From the NCBI GenBank assembly GCA_002414705.1, contig DIAL01000067.1:67956-76092 (forward strand): a DNA stretch of 8,137 nt, in the 5' to 3' direction. Below, piece after piece: positions 5,168 through 8,137 of this stretch. Origin of the DNA: Flavobacteriaceae bacterium UBA5079 (GTDB lineage Bacteria; Bacteroidota; Bacteroidia; Flavobacteriales; Flavobacteriaceae). Each line of letters opens with the position of its first letter. Within the stretch, counting starts at the first letter, position 1. The notes beneath the pieces are model-generated. The model ran no database searches and was not told the origin of the DNA. It saw only the letters and a list, made by a program, of their open reading frames with translations. Made by a program: the position numbers and the translations under genes.

Positions 5168-6895
5168 ATGGCGTCTCATTACGAAGCACCTATTAGAAGA
5201 CCTTTAGTTACAGGCGAAAAATCATATCACGATGTATCTGTTGATGTGGCAAGACCTGTAGAAGGTAAAGCAAACAAATCTTGGTGGATTGTATTTTCTA
5301 TCGCACTTATAGCTTTCCTTTGGGGAGTTGGGTGTATAATTTATACAGTTTCAACAGGTATTGGAACATGGGGTTTAAACAAGACCGTAGGTTGGGCTTG
5401 GGATATTACTAACTTCGTTTGGTGGGTTGGTATTGGTCATGCAGGAACTTTAATTTCTGCGGTACTTTTACTATTCCGTCAAAAATGGAGAATGGCAATT
5501 AACCGTTCAGCAGAGGCCATGACAATTTTCTCTGTTGTTCAAGCTGGTTTATTCCCAATTATCCACATGGGTCGTCCATGGTTAGCTTATTGGGTATTAC
5601 CAATACCAAACCAATTTGGCTCTTTATGGGTTAACTTTAACTCACCTTTACTTTGGGATGTATTTGCAATTTCAACGTATTTATCTGTGTCATTAGTTTT
5701 CTGGTGGACAGGTTTATTACCAGATTTTGCTATGATTCGTGATAGAGCTGTGAGACCTTTTCAAAAGAAAATTTATTCTTTGTTAAGTTTTGGTTGGACG
5801 GGTCGCGCAAAAGATTGGCAACGTTTTGAAGAAGTATCTTTGGTTCTTGCAGGTTTAGCTACACCATTAGTACTTTCAGTACACACGATTGTATCTTTTG
5901 ACTTCGCAACATCGGTTATACCAGGATGGCATACCACTATTTTTCCACCGTATTTTGTTGCTGGTGCAATTTTCTCTGGTTTTGCTATGGTAAATACCTT
6001 ATTAATTATCATGCGTAAAGTATGTAATTTAGAAGATTATATTACCGTTCAACATATAGAATTAATGAACATCGTTATCATGCTTACAGGTTCTATTGTA
6101 GGTGTTGCATATATTACCGAGTTATTTATTGCTTGGTATTCAGGTGTAGAATACGAACAATATGCGTTTCTAAACAGAGCAACAGGACCTTACTGGTGGG
6201 CTTACCTTTGTATGATGAGTTTTAACGTTTTTTCTCCGCAATTTATGTGGTTTAAAAAGTTACGAACTAGTATTATGTTTTCATTCTTTATCTCTATCGT
6301 TGTAAACGTTGGTATGTGGTTTGAGCGTTTTGTAATTATTGTAACATCGTTACACCGTGATTACTTACCTTCATCCTGGACTATGTTCTCACCAACATTT
6401 GTTGATATTGGTATCTTTATTGGAACTATCGGGTTCTTCTTCGTATTATTCTTATTGTATGCAAGAACATTCCCTGTAATTGCTCAAGCGGAAGTAAAAA
6501 CGATCTTGAAATCTTCAGGAGAACGTTATAAGAATATTAGAGAGCGTGGTGATAGTCTTGTAGGAACAGGTTCTGATGCAAGAACATCAGGTACTGCAGC
6601 TGTAAAGCCTGCAACACCTAAAGTAGATCATTCTGAAAAAACCAATAATCTATTAGAAAGCCTAGGTAAATTTGATGCAGCTTCTCAAACTGCTGATGAT
6701 CTTCAGAAAATTAATGGTATCGGACCAAAAATGGAAGAAGTCCTTAATAGTATAGGTATTTATACATACTTACAGGTTAGTAAAATGACTAAAAAAGAAT
6801 ACGACTTGCTAGACGAAATTACGAGTTCATTCCCAGGAAGAGCTGAACGCGATGATTGGTCTGGACAAGCTAACCAAATAATAAACGAAGCGTAG
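5168..6895 (+). CDS. actC: ActC, NrfD/PsrC-type quinol-oxidising membrane subunit of ACIII, with C-terminal HhH domain
   Basis: This is the integral membrane subunit of ACIII, of the NrfD/PsrC family, expected to bind and oxidise menaquinol next to ActB. About ten hydrophobic segments are visible (roughly 39-61, 79-103, 118-133, 160-184, 223-245, 258-283, 297-325, 341-360, 367-393 and 411-431), giving cytoplasmic N- and C-termini. Recognisable family stretches are WDITNFVWWVGIGHAGTL (78-95), HMGRPW (133-138) and LLWDVFAIS (161-169); H91, H133 and D164 are polar residues that could serve quinol or proton chemistry. After the last helix there is a basic stretch, a Ser/Thr/Ala/Pro-rich linker (about 465-507) and a folded-looking tail (508-572) with LQKINGIGPKMEEVLNSIGI and PGRAERDDWSGQA, the signature of a helix-hairpin-helix domain. 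The 575-aa length exceeds the usual size of this subunit by about that tail. A purine-rich AAAAGGA lies only 2 bases before the ATG. actD starts 3 bases after the stop. Confidence 0.95.
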   Translation: MASHYEAPIRRPLVTGEKSYHDVSVDVARPVEGKANKSWWIVFSIALIAFLWGVGCIIYTVSTGIGTWGLNKTVGWAWDITNFVWWVGIGHAGTLISAVLLLFRQKWRMAINRSAEAMTIFSVVQAGLFPIIHMGRPWLAYWVLPIPNQFGSLWVNFNSPLLWDVFAISTYLSVSLVFWWTGLLPDFAMIRDRAVRPFQKKIYSLLSFGWTGRAKDWQRFEEVSLVLAGLATPLVLSVHTIVSFDFATSVIPGWHTTIFPPYFVAGAIFSGFAMVNTLLIIMRKVCNLEDYITVQHIELMNIVIMLTGSIVGVAYITELFIAWYSGVEYEQYAFLNRATGPYWWAYLCMMSFNVFSPQFMWFKKLRTSIMFSFFISIVVNVGMWFERFVIIVTSLHRDYLPSSWTMFSPTFVDIGIFIGTIGFFFVLFLLYARTFPVIAQAEVKTILKSSGERYKNIRERGDSLVGTGSDARTSGTAAVKPATPKVDHSEKTNNLLESLGKFDAASQTADDLQKINGIGPKMEEVLNSIGIYTYLQVSKMTKKEYDLLDEITSSFPGRAERDDWSGQANQIINEA

Positions 6896-6898
6896 ATA

Positions 6899-7435
6899 AT
6901 GGAAACATCAAAAGTAATTCACGCTATATATACAGATGACGACATTTTAATGTCTGCTGTAAAACGAGTAAAAGCTGAAAAGCATCATATAGAAGAAATC
7001 TTCACACCTTTTCCAGTTCACGGACTAGATAAAGCTATGGGATTAGAACCAACACGATTAGCTATTGCATCCTTTATTTATGGTTGTATTGGTTTAACTG
7101 TTGCCATTGTGATGATGAATTTTATTATGATTGAAGATTGGCCTCAAGATATTGGAGGTAAGCCAAGTTTTAGCTACATAGAAAACATGCCAGCATTTGT
7201 ACCTATCATGTTTGAGTTAACTATTTTCTTTGCAGCGCATTTAATGGTGATAACTTTTTACATGCGTAGTAAATTATGGCCATTTAAAAAAGCTGAAAAT
7301 CCTGATCCAAGAACAACAGATGATCATTTTCTTATGGAAATTGCAGTTCATGGAAATGAAAGCGAATTACATAAATTACTATCTGAAACAGGTGCAGTAG
7401 AAATTAATATTGTAGAAAAAGAAGAAGCACATTAA
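6899..7435 (+). CDS. actD: ActD, DUF3341 membrane subunit of ACIII
   Basis: The 178-aa product matches the ActD (DUF3341) pattern: a soluble N-terminal beta-alpha-beta region beginning VIHAIYTDDDILMSAVKRVK, the family-type stretch FTPFPVHGLDKAMGLEPTRL (residues 35-54), two membrane helices (about 54-78 and 99-122) joined by a short loop with WPQDIGGKP, and a soluble C-terminal region (about 141-173). Both tails should be cytoplasmic, so the loop faces the periplasm. It has no haem or Fe-S motifs. ActD has no known redox cofactor and is regarded as a structural subunit contacting ActC and ActF. The gene starts 3 bases after the actC stop and ends 1 base before actE, so translational coupling is likely. 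Confidence 0.93.
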   Translation: METSKVIHAIYTDDDILMSAVKRVKAEKHHIEEIFTPFPVHGLDKAMGLEPTRLAIASFIYGCIGLTVAIVMMNFIMIEDWPQDIGGKPSFSYIENMPAFVPIMFELTIFFAAHLMVITFYMRSKLWPFKKAENPDPRTTDDHFLMEIAVHGNESELHKLLSETGAVEINIVEKEEAH

Positions 7436-7436
7436 T

Positions 7437-7994
7437 ATGAAGGCCTTAATAAAAATATCAGTTATAGCATTAGTATTTGTAACGGTTGCATCTTGTAGTA
7501 AAGATTCAAGTCGTAACTACCAATACATGCCAAACATGTACGAGTCTGTTGGTTATGAAGCATATTCTGAAACCGAAGCTTTTAGAAACGGTGTTGAAGC
7601 GCAATTACCTGCCGAAGGATCTGTAGCAAGAGGTCACATACCTTTTGATATTGATAATACACTTGAAGGATACAATCTAGCCAAAGCTACTTTAATGAAT
7701 CCAATAGATTCTTTACAAATTGATTCTGCTAGAGGAAAAGAGTTATATGACATTTACTGTGGAATTTGCCATGGAACGAAAGGTGATGGTAAAGGTAATT
7801 TAGTTAAACGTGAAAAAATTCTTGGTATTCCTAGTTATGCAGATGTTGGTAGAGCAATAACAGCAGGAAGTATTTATCATACTATTTATTATGGTAAAAA
7901 CGCTATGGGTTCGTATGCTAACCAATTGAATGAAGAAGAGCGTTGGCAAGTAACGGCTTATGTATTAGAGTTGAAAGCCAATTTAGAAAAATAA
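7437..7994 (+). CDS. actE: ActE, monohaem cytochrome c lipoprotein subunit of ACIII
   Basis: The 185-aa product begins with a lipoprotein signal peptide (MKALIKISVIALVFVTVASC), with a lipobox VASC and acylation predicted at Cys20, so it should be anchored to the periplasmic side of the membrane. One haem-binding motif CGICH lies at 108-112, followed by GTKGDGKG, with Met157 in GKNAMGSYANQL as the likely sixth ligand. The C-terminal helix EERWQVTAYVLELK is typical of class I cytochrome c. The region between the signal and the haem domain (YMPNMYESVGYEAY, and GSVARGHIPFDI near 61-72) is the ActE-type N-terminal extension that packs on other subunits. Its haem is a likely exit point for electrons. 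The gene starts 1 base after the actD stop, and actF follows after 24 bases. Confidence 0.94.
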   Translation: MKALIKISVIALVFVTVASCSKDSSRNYQYMPNMYESVGYEAYSETEAFRNGVEAQLPAEGSVARGHIPFDIDNTLEGYNLAKATLMNPIDSLQIDSARGKELYDIYCGICHGTKGDGKGNLVKREKILGIPSYADVGRAITAGSIYHTIYYGKNAMGSYANQLNEEERWQVTAYVLELKANLEK

Positions 7995-8018
7995 GATAGA
8001 TAAAGATTATATATAGAT

Positions 8019-8137
8019 ATGTACACATTCTCAAATAAATTAAAGACATTTTCTATCGCGCTAATAATAATTGGTGCTATAGGTGTTGTTTATGGTTTTA
8101 TGACATCTCATAAATCTTTTGAAGACGTTGAAACCAT
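8019..8137 (+). CDS. actF: ActF, second NrfD-like membrane subunit of ACIII, N-terminal part only
   Basis: The ATG at 8019 opens a frame of 39 complete codons that runs off the right edge. It encodes MYTFSNKLKTFSIALIIIGA, continuing through a hydrophobic stretch to GFMTSHKSFEDVET. This is the expected first transmembrane helix (about residues 10-29) and following segment of ActF, the paralogue of ActC that follows actE in ACIII operons. ActF is a ten-helix membrane protein thought to help with proton movement or structure. The call relies on operon position plus the short N-terminal match. Being too short, it is easily missed by ORF callers. Confidence 0.85.
   Translation, partial: MYTFSNKLKTFSIALIIIGAIGVVYGFMTSHKSFEDVET

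Noticed and set aside
5773..6012. Minus-strand open frame of 79 codons inside actC
   Set aside because: Entirely antisense to conserved membrane helices of ActC, with no domain or promoter.

Overview
The window is a stretch of chromosome from a member of the Bacteroidota, most likely the family Flavobacteriaceae. The DNA is AT-rich, start codons are preceded by A/T-rich sequence rather than convincing Shine-Dalgarno sites, and matches to the Bacteroidota -7 promoter element TAnnTTTG lie upstream of the first genes. The main content is the operon for alternative complex III (ACIII), the quinol:cytochrome c / quinol:oxidase oxidoreductase that replaces the bc1 complex in these bacteria. Genus and species cannot be fixed from the sequence alone.

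Layout: 1-280 (minus strand) is the 5' part of a secreted SPOR-domain protein whose 3' end lies outside the window. 281-495 is a divergent intergenic and leader region with candidate promoters for both directions and several inverted repeats. From 496 to the right edge all genes are on the plus strand: actA (multihaem cytochrome c, six CxxCH), a 93-base gap with hairpins, actB (fusion of a molybdopterin-oxidoreductase-like domain and a four-cluster iron-sulfur domain), actC (NrfD/PsrC-type membrane subunit), actD (two-helix membrane subunit, DUF3341), actE (monohaem cytochrome c lipoprotein) and the first 39 codons of actF (second NrfD-like membrane subunit). The spacing from actB onward is 34, 3, 1 and 24 bases, which indicates one transcript.

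How the parts work together: ActC (and probably ActF) sit in the inner membrane, and ActC should carry the quinol oxidation site. Electrons pass through the Fe-S clusters of the periplasmic ActB to the haems of ActA and ActE, and then to a terminal oxidase or soluble cytochrome. The oxidase genes would be expected just downstream, outside the window. ActD stabilises the membrane part.

The operon itself is a known system, not a new one. The details most worth following up are: a helix-hairpin-helix domain of a kind normally linked to nucleic-acid or ribosomal proteins, appended to the cytoplasmic C-terminus of ActC; an additional monohaem cytochrome domain with its own membrane helix at the N-terminus of ActA; a Thr-rich bracketed insertion in ActB; an extended Tat signal ending in a lipobox on ActB; and the hairpin and inverted-repeat structures in the two non-coding gaps. 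No mobile elements, tRNA or rRNA genes, CRISPR arrays or pseudogenes were seen.
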